Positions 1-8,477 of a stretch of DNA of 64,000 nt are shown here, one piece after another. Position 1 is the stretch's first letter; each line of letters opens with the position of its first letter. Under the pieces are notes generated by a model. That model saw nothing but the letters and a program-made list of their open reading frames with translations. It ran no database searches and had not been told where the DNA came from. The DNA comes from Acidobacteriota bacterium (GTDB taxonomy: Bacteria; Acidobacteriota; Terriglobia; Bryobacterales; Bryobacteraceae). The DNA lies in the NCBI GenBank assembly GCA_016201205.1, contig JACQDF010000169.1, positions 1 to 64,000 on the forward strand, written 5' to 3'. The translations under genes were made by a program, and so were the position numbers.

Positions 1-23
1 AGATTTCGAGGCGATCGTCGCAT

Positions 24-62
24 GCTGACATTTACCTCACTTTTGGTGAGGTAAATGTCAGC
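24..62. repeat. Perfect 17-bp inverted repeat (hairpin)
   Basis: Arms at 24-40 and 46-62 are exact reverse complements, separated by a TTTTG loop. The arms are AT-richer than the surrounding DNA. There is no T-run on either side, so it is not a classical intrinsic terminator. The neighbouring gene on the left lies outside the window, so it could be an operator or a small mobile palindrome. Confidence 0.85.
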
Positions 63-102
63 TTACCAAAAATGCACGCCGCCGTGGTGCATCCATGGCC
101 CT

Positions 103-159
103 GGTGCACTTTTGGCACCGCGGAATGCGCCGGATCCAGGTCTGACAGGGTAGCCTGTC
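103..159. repeat. Two short inverted repeats
   Basis: GGTGC (103-107) pairs with GCACC (115-119), and its loop is almost the same CACTTTTGG string as the apex of the larger hairpin at 24-62. GACAGG (144-149) pairs with CCTGTC (154-159). No coding sequence is visible here. The function is unknown. Confidence 0.5.
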
Positions 160-196
160 CCCTGTCATGGAATTACAGCTTAAGGTTGACACCTCC

Positions 197-280
197 GCTT
201 GCTCACGCGCGCGGCTCAGAAAGCGCTTCCGAGCCGCGACCCGTTAGGGAGCGGTTGGCACACTTATTTCGTGACAGGCC
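197..280 (+). repeat. Dispersed intergenic repeat, copy A (longest)
   Basis: Three blocks are visible: a core at 198-230, a middle at 231-255 and a tail at 256-280. The core and middle contain a palindrome, CGCGGCTC (210-217) with GAGCCGCG (231-238), around an AAGCGCTT centre. Parts of the same sequence recur at 15663-15713 (reverse orientation), 22479-22513 (reverse) and 29436-29472 (same orientation), always between genes. This copy ends at the stop codon of the double-CheW gene, so it could act as the 3' end of that operon. It resembles REP/MITE-like elements, but no transposase is nearby. Confidence 0.8.
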
Positions 281-281
281 C

Positions 282-1325
282 TTACATCGCGTAGCCGGAT
301 GTGGCCGCCTGGAAGCTCAGGATGGCATCGAGATCCGGCACCACCAGCATCGCCTTCTCCGCCTGATAGATGCCCAGTGCAAGCGACGGATTCCATCCGA
401 CCGGCTCAGTCCAAGGCTTGCAATCGAACGGCAGGTCGATCTTGCGGATGTCATCGACAGCGGGCACGGCCAGCACACCCGCTTCGCGCAGGCCGCTGGA
501 GGCGCCGCGGCAGAGGAGCAGGCGGCAGCCGGGCCGGTAGGGCGCCGGGGACAAACCGAACCAGGCCGCCAGGTCCACCACGGGTACTGGTAAAGAGCGC
601 CAGTTGGCCAACCCGATGACAAAGGACGGCGAGTTTGGCACGGAGATGAGGGGAGGATCGCTGACGATCTCGAGGGCTTGCCCGGCGCTGACCGCAAAAC
701 GCACCTGGGGCTTGAGCGGCTTCTGGTACTCGAGCGTAAAACTGATGATCTGCGCAGCCTTGTGTCTTGGGGTGTTTTCCGCGGGAGCGGAGGCCGCCAG
801 CCCCTCGCGCCTTGCGATGGCGGATCGCACACCGGAGGTGGGACGGGCCCAGGCCGCCGTTCGGAGCGCCTGCGGTCCTGAGATCTCGGACGGCACCACC
901 CGGTCCGGCGCCAGACAAAGCGTAAGCCCCTGCTCCTCGACAATCACTGACGGGAATGTGCCATGGGTCGTGTCGCCGACGATCGGCGGCAAGGGAAATA
1001 CCTGCTCGGAGGGAATTTCCACTGCGCCCACGACCTTGTCGACGAGAAGGGCCCATTTGCGGTCGTTGCGCTTGAGCACCATGATGACGCCCTGGCGGGA
1101 GGGGCCCCGTCCGGCGCCGCCGTAGATCTGATCCGCGAGGCGGAAGACCGGCACCTTTTCATCGAACCGGCGGATCCAGCCGATCGAGCCATCGGCCGAG
1201 CGGCTGGGATAAAGATTCTCGATCACCTGAATGCTGTCCAGCCACTGGTGATCGATGCAGAAGGTTTCCGAGCCGGCCACGCATCGGACCAGACGGCGGA
1301 CGACGCCGCTGGAAAAAGCTCTCAT
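282..1325 (-). CDS. Double CheW-domain chemotaxis adaptor protein
   Basis: This 347-residue protein has two CheW-like halves: about 12-135, and about 205-335 after a basic linker. The first half shows the VFRLADQIYGG and LLVDKVVGAVEIP patterns. The second contains FVIGLANWRSLPVPVVDLAAWFG, the usual CheW docking-face segment. CheW domains join receptors to CheA in cytoplasmic signalling arrays. Its ATG overlaps the stop of the upstream CheA gene by four bases, so translation is probably coupled. It is the last gene of a six-gene chemosensory operon. A tandem CheW could bridge two receptors or two kinase P5 domains. It may alternatively correspond to the ChpC-type accessory adaptor of Pil-Chp systems, which is an inference from position and domain content. 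Confidence 0.85.
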   Translation of the reverse strand: MRAFSSGVVRRLVRCVAGSETFCIDHQWLDSIQVIENLYPSRSADGSIGWIRRFDEKVPVFRLADQIYGGAGRGPSRQGVIMVLKRNDRKWALLVDKVVGAVEIPSEQVFPLPPIVGDTTHGTFPSVIVEEQGLTLCLAPDRVVPSEISGPQALRTAAWARPTSGVRSAIARREGLAASAPAENTPRHKAAQIISFTLEYQKPLKPQVRFAVSAGQALEIVSDPPLISVPNSPSFVIGLANWRSLPVPVVDLAAWFGLSPAPYRPGCRLLLCRGASSGLREAGVLAVPAVDDIRKIDLPFDCKPWTEPVGWNPSLALGIYQAEKAMLVVPDLDAILSFQAATSGYAM

Positions 1326-4300
1326 GCGCGTGGCACTCCTCGAGACTGCTCGACGACGCGGTGCACCACGCCAAGCAGATCGTCGTCCTGGTAAGGCTTC
1401 ACCATGTACTCAGTGACGCCGAGCTCGAAGGCTCGCGTGCGGTGCTTTTCGCCGGCGCGCGAGGTGAGGATGATGATGGGCGTGCGACGGTACTGGTGCA
1501 TGGCGCGCAAGGCGGCGGTGAACTCGAAGCCATCCATGCGCGGCATTTCGATGTCCAGCAGGATCACATCGGGACGCGTCACGGTGGCATGGATCATTTC
1601 CAGCGCCTCGAGGCCATCCTTGGCGGGGTGCGGCGTCCAGCCCGCGGCGCGGATGAGGTTGCCCAGAACGCGGCGGACGCTGGGCGAGTCGTCGACAATG
1701 AGAACTTCGAGCGCTTCACTCTGGTGTTTGCCGGCGGGAGCGGCGGCGCGGAGCCGGACCTGCGGCGCGACGGCGTGCTGCTGGTGAAGCATGTCGTTGG
1801 GATTCAGAATCAGCACCACGCTGCCGTCGCCCATGAGGGTTGCGCCGATGACGCCATGGACGCGGCCGAGCAGGCTGCCCAAAGCCTTCACCACGACCTC
1901 CCGTGCCTCCAGAACCTGATCCACCATGAGAGCGATCCGCTGGTCCCCGATGTTCAGAACCACGGCTTTCAGCCTGGTGAGGTTGGCATCCGGCGGAAGT
2001 TGCATGCCAACGACTTCCGCCAGGTGGGTGGCGGGCACAATGCGGCCGCCCAGACGCAGAACGAGCTTTCTGCCCACCCGTTCGAGCTGCTCGGGCTCGA
2101 TGCGGAGGATCTGAGAGATGCCGCCCAGCGGGATGGCATAGGTTTCGTTGGCGCTCTTGACGAGAACCACGCGGGTGAGAGCGAGCGTCATCGGGAGGCG
2201 GATGGTGAATGTGGTGCCACGGCCGCGCTCGGAAGTAACCGACAGCGTCCCTTTCATTTTGCTGACGGCGACTTTGACAACATCGAGTCCCACGCCGCGG
2301 CCGGAGACTTCGCTCAGCTCAGACGCAGTCGAGAATCCCGGCAGGAAGATGAGGCCAAACAGCTCCTGATCGCTGACATTGTGCGACTCGTGCTCGGAGA
2401 CGTAGCCCATGCGGACAGCGGCTTGGCGCAGGCGGGCCGGATCGAGGCCGGCGCCGTCGTCTTTGATCTGAAGGACCACCTGGGTGCCTTCGTGATAAGC
2501 GCGCAACGTGATGACGCCGGCTTCGCGCTTGCCGGCGGCGCGGCGCGAGGAAGCCGGCTCGATGCCATGATCGACTGCGTTGCGAAGGATATGATCAAGC
2601 GGCCCGGCGATCTCCTCGAGCACGGTTTTGTCGAGCTCGACTGCCTCACCCTCGACGTGCAGATCCACCCGCTTGTTGCGCCGCTCGGCGGTGACGCGCA
2701 CGGTGCGATGCAGCCGGGCGGAGATGTTCCGCAAAGGCAGCATGCGCAGGCGCATCAGGCGGTCTTCCACGTCGCCGGTCAGAGCGCCGAGGCGGTTGAG
2801 GTAGCCATCGAAGTCGGTGATGAGCTCATTCAGGCGGGAGCCGGCGTTGGTGACGTCGCTGGCGGTTTCCGCAAGGTCCCGCGAGAGAAGGTGAAACTCG
2901 GTGTAGCGGTCGAATTCCAGCGCGTCGAACTGTTCGGCGGAAGCGCTGGCGGGGCGGCCGAACATGGAGGCGAAGGTGAGCCGGCGGTTGGCCTCCTGCA
3001 AAGCAACCGCTTCGTAGTCGGATTGAAGCCGGCGCGAGATCCTGGAAAGGCGCTCGGTGCTGAGCTGCAGCTCGCCGACCTCATGAATATAGGAGGAGAG
3101 GTGCTGCTCGAAGCGGGAGCGGTGGATCACCAGCTCGGAGACGAGGCGGACCAGATCGTCGACTCGCTCGAGCGGCGCGCGGACAAACTGGCCGCTCTTG
3201 CGGGACGGCGCGGGCGCCGGCTCGTGATCGGGGACCGGGGCCGGCGTTTCGACTGGCAGTCGCGACGCCTCTTCCAGATCAGCAGGCTTCTCGGGAGCGA
3301 CGTCTCGAGGCTCTCTGGTGAGAGGCGATGCGTGGCGAAGGGCTTCGTCATAGCCGGCAAACAGCTCGGGAAGCTGCTTCTTTTGCGCGGGAGAGAGAGC
3401 GCGCGCGGCGACGGCGTCGCTTAAAATGTCAGAGGTCTTGAACAGCAGCGGGGTCAGGTGGGCCTGGAAGGCGAGACGGCCCTCGTAAAGCGCGTCCAGC
3501 AGGTCCTCCATGCGATGAGCTACGGCGGAAGTAAGGCGCAGGCCGACGACGCCACAAGCTCCTTTGAGGGTGTGAACGCTGCGGCGCATGGACTGGATGG
3601 TCTCCAGCTCCGGAGTCTGGCGCTCCATCAGGCGCAGCAATTCTCCGATCGAGTGCAGATGCTCTTCAGCCTCCTGGTGGAAGGCTTGCCATAGCTCGTC
3701 GTCAGCTTCCACGCGGTCTTCGACCGCGAGGTCGAAGGCCGGCGTCCGCGCGGGAGCGGCAAGAACCCGGTCCAACGCGGCCAGCACGGACGCCGCCCGG
3801 TCCGCCAGATTGGCTCCGGCGCCTCTGCCCCCAACCGATTCCAGAACAATTTCGAAAGCGCCTTCGAACAGCGGCAGCAGTTCCGGCGAATACGCGGCTT
3901 CGCCATCGAGGATGCGGTCGAGAATTTTCTGCATGCCGCCGTTCACCTTGCTGGTGGTGCGCAAGCCGACAACGCCGGATGCCCCCTTGAGCTGGTGAAC
4001 GCTGCGGCGGACGGTCTGTAGCGCATTTTCGTCCGGACCGGCTTCGAGCTGAGCGAGCCCCCCGGCGATCCTGGTGAAATGCTCGGCGGCTTCCTCCTGA
4101 AAAGCAGCCCATAGATCGTCGTCGACGGCGATCTCGTCGAGGGTTTGCATTTCGACGGATGGCGGTTCCTGCGCCGGGGAGAGGGCCGGCGGAAGGGCCT
4201 CTGATCCTGACAGCAGGGTCTCGATCGCCCGTCCATCGTCTTCTTCGGGAAGATTTCTCATGCGGCGAAACGCTCGAACCACCTCGGTGACGATCGGGCG

Positions 4301-4639
4301 CTCTTCGATGTGGCCGGAGGTGATCCCGCGAAGATAATCTCCGATCCTCAGGGTGGCGGCTTGAAGGACCTGGGCCACCTGCTCACTCCAGGTGAGTTCG
4401 CCGGAGAGCAGTTGCTCGAGGGCGTCTTCCTGGTACTGGGCGATCTGGCTGAGCGCGAACAGGCCGATGGTCGAGCCCGCGCCGCGGATGCAGTGCACCA
4501 TGCGGTAGGCTTCTTCGAGGTTCCCGAGCCGGTCCGGGTTCGAGCGGAATTCCTCGATGCTGCGCCCGAGCTTGGGAAGGTAGCTTTCGACTTCCTTCAC
4601 GAAGCCGCTGATGATCTCCGGATCCACTTTGATCGTCAT
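1322..4639 (-). CDS. CheA-type hybrid histidine kinase with three HPt domains (ChpA/PixL-like)
   Basis: At 1105 residues this is far longer than E. coli CheA (654). Three HPt domains carry phospho-acceptor histidines at about H49, H215 and H356, each in a VHxxKG-like motif (the first has Arg in place of Lys). A proline-rich linker (about 440-480) leads to the dimerisation helices (485-650). The HATPase domain has an N-box around N687 and D690, G1 DDGAG at 727-731 and G2 GRGVG at 780-784. A CheW-like P5 domain (about 820-950) and a C-terminal receiver (D983/D984, D1029, K1081) follow. This is the ChpA/PixL layout seen in systems controlling type IV pili. It is encoded after the MCP gene and overlaps the double CheW gene. 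No CheR or CheB homologue lies in the operon. Confidence 0.93.
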   Translation of the reverse strand: MTIKVDPEIISGFVKEVESYLPKLGRSIEEFRSNPDRLGNLEEAYRMVHCIRGAGSTIGLFALSQIAQYQEDALEQLLSGELTWSEQVAQVLQAATLRIGDYLRGITSGHIEERPIVTEVVRAFRRMRNLPEEDDGRAIETLLSGSEALPPALSPAQEPPSVEMQTLDEIAVDDDLWAAFQEEAAEHFTRIAGGLAQLEAGPDENALQTVRRSVHQLKGASGVVGLRTTSKVNGGMQKILDRILDGEAAYSPELLPLFEGAFEIVLESVGGRGAGANLADRAASVLAALDRVLAAPARTPAFDLAVEDRVEADDELWQAFHQEAEEHLHSIGELLRLMERQTPELETIQSMRRSVHTLKGACGVVGLRLTSAVAHRMEDLLDALYEGRLAFQAHLTPLLFKTSDILSDAVAARALSPAQKKQLPELFAGYDEALRHASPLTREPRDVAPEKPADLEEASRLPVETPAPVPDHEPAPAPSRKSGQFVRAPLERVDDLVRLVSELVIHRSRFEQHLSSYIHEVGELQLSTERLSRISRRLQSDYEAVALQEANRRLTFASMFGRPASASAEQFDALEFDRYTEFHLLSRDLAETASDVTNAGSRLNELITDFDGYLNRLGALTGDVEDRLMRLRMLPLRNISARLHRTVRVTAERRNKRVDLHVEGEAVELDKTVLEEIAGPLDHILRNAVDHGIEPASSRRAAGKREAGVITLRAYHEGTQVVLQIKDDGAGLDPARLRQAAVRMGYVSEHESHNVSDQELFGLIFLPGFSTASELSEVSGRGVGLDVVKVAVSKMKGTLSVTSERGRGTTFTIRLPMTLALTRVVLVKSANETYAIPLGGISQILRIEPEQLERVGRKLVLRLGGRIVPATHLAEVVGMQLPPDANLTRLKAVVLNIGDQRIALMVDQVLEAREVVVKALGSLLGRVHGVIGATLMGDGSVVLILNPNDMLHQQHAVAPQVRLRAAAPAGKHQSEALEVLIVDDSPSVRRVLGNLIRAAGWTPHPAKDGLEALEMIHATVTRPDVILLDIEMPRMDGFEFTAALRAMHQYRRTPIIILTSRAGEKHRTRAFELGVTEYMVKPYQDDDLLGVVHRVVEQSRGVPRA

Positions 4640-4732
4640 TCTCTCCTCCCCAAGCTGGGAGCGCGATTCCCGAGGCCGCCACCGGCGCGGCCGGAACGGT
4701 TCCGCCGCTCCAGCCGGCCGGTTTGACCCGGG

Positions 4733-6934
4733 CTACCGCGCCGAATAAGGCTGCTCCGACGGCAGGCGGAAGCGCTGCATGCTGTTGCGCAATTCCTCGG
4801 TCAGCTCGGTGAGCTGCTGGACGGAGAGGGCGGCCTGCTTGGCGCCTTCGGCCGTCTCCTGGGTGTGGATCGAGATGTCCTGCATCGACTTGGCGACATG
4901 CTCGGAGCCGCGTGCCTGGGCATCAGAAGCCTCCGAGATGCTCTGGATGAGATTGCTAAGCTGGGCGGAGACCGATTCGATTTCGCTCAGCATGCGCCCG
5001 GCGTCGTTGGCCAGGTTGCTGCCGTCAACCACTTCGCGAGTCGTCTCTTCCATGGCGGTGATCGCTTCTGAAGTGTCGGCCTGAATGGATTTGATCAGCG
5101 TGTTGACCTTCTTGGTCGCTTCGGCGGCGCGCTCGGCAAGCCGTTCGACCTCCTCGGCGACGACGGCAAAGCCGCGTCCGGCTTCACCCGCCATGGCCGC
5201 CTGAATCGATGCATTCAGCGCCAGGATCGACGTGCGGTCCGCGATGTCGCCGATGAGCTGGACGATGGAGCCGATTTCCTGCGACCGCTCGCCAAGCGAC
5301 TTGAGGCGCTTGGAAGTCTCCTGCACCTGGCTGCGGATGCCGCCCATGCCGTGAATGGTTTTCTGCACCGCTTCCGAGCCCTGCTTCGCTTTCTGGAAGG
5401 TCTGGTCGGCGACGGAAGCGGCCGTGTTGGCGGTGGCGGACACGTCGTGGATGGACTTCACCATCTGTTCGATCGAGCTCGAGGCATCCGCGATCTGCCG
5501 CGCCTGGCCCGTGCTCCCCTGGGCGAGCGTCTCGGCGGTCTTGAGGACCTGCTTGGCGGAGGCGCCCACGTGGGACGTGGTCTGGTTGACGTTGCGGACG
5601 ATCTGGCGCAACTCGGAAATCATGTAGTTGAACGAGTCGGCGATCGCGCCGGTGACTTCGGCGGTGACTTCGGCTTCCTGGGTGAGATCGCCCCCGGCCA
5701 CGCCGCTGATGTCGTCGAGCAGCTTCTGAACGCTCTGCTGGATTCGGTTCCGCTCCTCGCGCGACTGAATGAGCACCAGCGTGTTGTCCAGCACCGCGTT
5801 CATCGAGGAGGCCATGGCCCCGAACTCGTCCTTGCTGTTGACCGGGACGCGGACGTCATAGTTGCCGGCGCCGATCAGGCCGAACGAATCGCTGATCTGG
5901 CGCATCTGGCCGCTGATGGAGCGGTTGACCATGGTGACCAGCGCAACCGAGAGCATCAGAACCAGCAATCCGATTCCGAGCTGAGTGTACTTTTCGCGGC
6001 TCAGCCGGGTGATGCGGACTTCGAGCAACGTCTTCAGGTTGGGCAAGGCCGCGTCGTAGAGAGCGAAGAACGGAGTGAGAGCGGCGTTGGCGGCCTGCGT
6101 GCAACGGTCCGGGGAGCCGAATCGCTCGAGATTGCCTTCCCTCAGGGGCCGCAGCCAGCCGTCGGCGCCTCGAGCGGCCGCCACGACGGAGGGGTTGAGC
6201 TTGGGCTCGATCAAGGGGTTATGGCTGAAGGCAACTCCGAGGTTGCGCTGCATGCCCTGGATGAGCGACTCGACATTGTCCGACAGCACCTGCGCCTGAA
6301 GCCGGTCTTCAGCGCTCTTGCGAGCCAACGCGTTGCCGGCCAGGTAACCGAGGCGGCTGATGCGGTCGGTGATCACCGGCAACTGGCTGACCGCGGAGTC
6401 CATCAGGTAGTAGGAATCGAGGTCCGGGTCCATCACAAGGTTGGACCGGTCGCCCACCTGTCGGATCAGCTCGACGAGGTCATTGACGAGCCGGTTGTGA
6501 GCATCGATGCTCTCACGAACCGACATCTTGAGAGCGCCGAGCTTCACATCCTGCCAGTTGCGCTTGAGCTGGGCCAGCCGCTCGCCGGCGCCAAGCTGCG
6601 GATACTTGGCGTTCACGCTTTCCACGGTGGCCAGCGCGCGGTCCAGATTCGGTTGCAGTTGCTCGGCCCGGCTGCGCTCGGTGCTGTCGCCGTTCAAGGC
6701 GGCGTTGACCATGGCGCGATGTTGCGGAATCGATTCCAGCACGCTTCTCAGCGCGGTGATATACTCCACCCCTCCGATCTCGTTTTGCGCGAAATCGATC
6801 TGTTCATTACGAGCCTGAACGAACAGCATCGCCAGGAGAACGACAGGCACGGCCATGAGGCCGAGCACGATTCCCAGCTTGCGTCCGATCGGCAGATTGG
6901 CGAGAACGCCAGTAGCGCCCTGATTCGACGGCAT
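4733..6934 (-). CDS. Methyl-accepting chemotaxis protein, PilJ-like
   Basis: This is a 733-residue inner-membrane receptor. TM1 is about 21-41, a long periplasmic helical sensor spans about 42-315, and TM2 is about 317-337. HAMP follows at about 338-390, with a second HAMP-like stretch to about 450. The cytoplasmic signalling hairpin has its tip near 565-610, with the sequences [25 protein letters not shown] and [14 protein letters not shown]. The tip resembles PilJ of Pseudomonas more than enterobacterial receptors. No NWETF-like C-terminal tether is present. A GGGAGGGAGA stretch lies just upstream of the ATG. It sits between the single CheW and CheA genes, the same order as pilI-pilJ-chpA. 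Confidence 0.92.
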   Translation of the reverse strand: MPSNQGATGVLANLPIGRKLGIVLGLMAVPVVLLAMLFVQARNEQIDFAQNEIGGVEYITALRSVLESIPQHRAMVNAALNGDSTERSRAEQLQPNLDRALATVESVNAKYPQLGAGERLAQLKRNWQDVKLGALKMSVRESIDAHNRLVNDLVELIRQVGDRSNLVMDPDLDSYYLMDSAVSQLPVITDRISRLGYLAGNALARKSAEDRLQAQVLSDNVESLIQGMQRNLGVAFSHNPLIEPKLNPSVVAAARGADGWLRPLREGNLERFGSPDRCTQAANAALTPFFALYDAALPNLKTLLEVRITRLSREKYTQLGIGLLVLMLSVALVTMVNRSISGQMRQISDSFGLIGAGNYDVRVPVNSKDEFGAMASSMNAVLDNTLVLIQSREERNRIQQSVQKLLDDISGVAGGDLTQEAEVTAEVTGAIADSFNYMISELRQIVRNVNQTTSHVGASAKQVLKTAETLAQGSTGQARQIADASSSIEQMVKSIHDVSATANTAASVADQTFQKAKQGSEAVQKTIHGMGGIRSQVQETSKRLKSLGERSQEIGSIVQLIGDIADRTSILALNASIQAAMAGEAGRGFAVVAEEVERLAERAAEATKKVNTLIKSIQADTSEAITAMEETTREVVDGSNLANDAGRMLSEIESVSAQLSNLIQSISEASDAQARGSEHVAKSMQDISIHTQETAEGAKQAALSVQQLTELTEELRNSMQRFRLPSEQPYSAR

Positions 6935-6991
6935 TAGACTCTCCCTCCCATTGCACCTAGTTTCAGCAGAAAGCTCAGATATTGCATAAAG

Positions 6992-8035
6992 TCATACATT
7001 GAGTTGCCGGAACTCCGGCAACTGGAACAACTGCTCGAGATCCAGAACGTTCAACAGCCGGTCCCCGCGGCCATGCACGCCGCGGAGCACGGAGGTCACT
7101 TTGTCATCCACCAGCCCCGTTACCTGGTCGAGCTGCTGCAATTGAATCCTTTGGATGCCTTTCACTTCGTCCACGATCAGTCCGGCTGGAGAGACGCGCT
7201 CCCGCCCCTGGAGGAACAGGACGCGCCCGCGCGCGGAAACCGCCGGCTCCTCGAGCCCCAGCAGGGCCGGTAGATTGAGGACAGGCACGATTTCGCCCCG
7301 GAGGTTCGTGATGCCCCGAACGAAATCAGGGACGTTGGGGACGCGGGTGATGCCGGGGACGCGTCCGATTTCGGCGACATCCTTGACGGGGACGGCGTAA
7401 TCCGCGCCCGCGAGGCTGAAGACGACGTAGTCGTCGAGCTGGCTGCGCTGTTTGTGATAAACGGGCGGCGCTGCCGTTTCAGCGGGGGTAATGACCGGCG
7501 GGGCTTTCTCGAGCTCTTCGTCGATGCCGCCGATCACCTGCTCGATCGGCGGTTGCGAAGGCAGAGCCGCAACCGGAGGCAACTCCGGAACGGGCGTCTC
7601 CGGAAGCGGCCCGGCTGCCTCGACAGGCTCTGGAACGGCCGCTTCGAGGGGCGGAGCCTCGATGGTCTCCGCGGGAATTGTGGTTTCGCTTGCCGCCGGG
7701 ATCGTGGATCCGGCTTCCTCCAGCACGGCTTCCAGCATCGAAATCGACTCCGGCTCGGGAATGTCGTCGGTGAGAGCGGTAAGATCCACTTCGGCGGCGA
7801 TCTGGACTGGCTCCGCGGACGCCTCGGCTGCTTCCATCGACGGCTCGTCTTCGGGCGCTTCCAGAATGAAGCCGGACTGTGCCTCGGCCGGCTCTTCGGA
7901 CGCGTCTTCCAGCCCCAGCTCGCCGTCTTGTGCGAGAAGTTCCGCCAGCAGCTCATCCATCGGTTCCATCGGGCTGGGCGGTACGCCCTGGCCCTGCTCC
8001 TGGCTCGGCTGGTGACTCTTTCTCCGCTTCTTCAT
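6992..8035 (-). CDS. CheW-like adaptor with long acidic N-terminal tail (PilI/PixI-like)
   Basis: The first ~195 of 347 residues form a Glu/Pro/Ala-rich low-complexity tail without predicted domains. Residues about 203-340 form a CheW domain, recognisable from VPGITRVPNVPDFVRGITNLRGEIVP-type text, a classic adaptor signature. Typical CheW proteins have about 150-170 residues, so the tail is an addition. It could be a flexible spacer or an interaction arm, which is an inference from composition. The start follows a basic MKKRRK segment. The gene lies between the CheY-like and MCP genes with 37 and 57 bases on either side. Confidence 0.9.
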   Translation of the reverse strand: MKKRRKSHQPSQEQGQGVPPSPMEPMDELLAELLAQDGELGLEDASEEPAEAQSGFILEAPEDEPSMEAAEASAEPVQIAAEVDLTALTDDIPEPESISMLEAVLEEAGSTIPAASETTIPAETIEAPPLEAAVPEPVEAAGPLPETPVPELPPVAALPSQPPIEQVIGGIDEELEKAPPVITPAETAAPPVYHKQRSQLDDYVVFSLAGADYAVPVKDVAEIGRVPGITRVPNVPDFVRGITNLRGEIVPVLNLPALLGLEEPAVSARGRVLFLQGRERVSPAGLIVDEVKGIQRIQLQQLDQVTGLVDDKVTSVLRGVHGRGDRLLNVLDLEQLFQLPEFRQLNV

Positions 8036-8072
8036 CTACGGTTCCCCTCCGCATGCCGGCTTACCCGGCTCA

Positions 8073-8441
8073 TCAAATGAATCTCTGGATGGCCTCCAGC
8101 AGTTCGGCGTTTTTGAATGGCTTGGTCAGGTAGAGGTCGGCGCCCTGCTTGTAGCCCCAATACTTATCCGATTCCTGGTTCTTGCTCGACAGGACGATGA
8201 TCTTGATCTGGTTCGTCTCGGGAGAGCTTTTCAACTGGCGGCAGACCTGGAACCCGTTCTTTTTTGGAAGAATGACATCCAGCAGCATCAGGTCGGGTTT
8301 TTGCTGGGTGGCCTTCTTCAAAGCTTCTTCCCCGTCGGTGGCCACCGTGTAGTTGTGGTAGCCATTGTTCTGGAGCAGATTCGTGACAAGCTGCAACTCC
8401 GTCGGGCTGTCTTCGACGATCAGGATCGATTTCATGCTCAT
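8073..8441 (-). CDS. Single-domain CheY-like response regulator (PilH/PixH-like)
   Basis: This 122-residue protein is a lone receiver domain. It shows the acidic pair in LIVEDSP, the phospho-acceptor Asp in LMLLDVILP, Ser/Thr at VLSSK and the conserved Lys in YLTKPF. The text around the N-terminal helix (LLQNNGYHNYTVATDGEEAL) is like that of PilH/PixH proteins. It has no output domain, so it should act by binding a partner or as a phosphate sink for the CheA hybrid. It is the second gene of the operon, 36 bases after the zinc-ribbon receiver gene. Confidence 0.92.
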   Translation of the reverse strand: MSMKSILIVEDSPTELQLVTNLLQNNGYHNYTVATDGEEALKKATQQKPDLMLLDVILPKKNGFQVCRQLKSSPETNQIKIIVLSSKNQESDKYWGYKQGADLYLTKPFKNAELLEAIQRFI

Positions 8442-8477
8442 CTGTCTGTTCTCCTTGTTCGCAACCCGCGGCTCCTC

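Noticed and set aside
1361..3424. A 687-codon open frame antisense to the CheA hybrid gene
   Set aside because: All CheA motifs are intact on the other strand. The antisense reading has no recognisable domain.
5351..6937. A 528-codon open frame antisense to the MCP gene
   Set aside because: The MCP is complete with helices, HAMP and signalling tip. The antisense product is His/Arg/Asp-rich and unlike a real protein.
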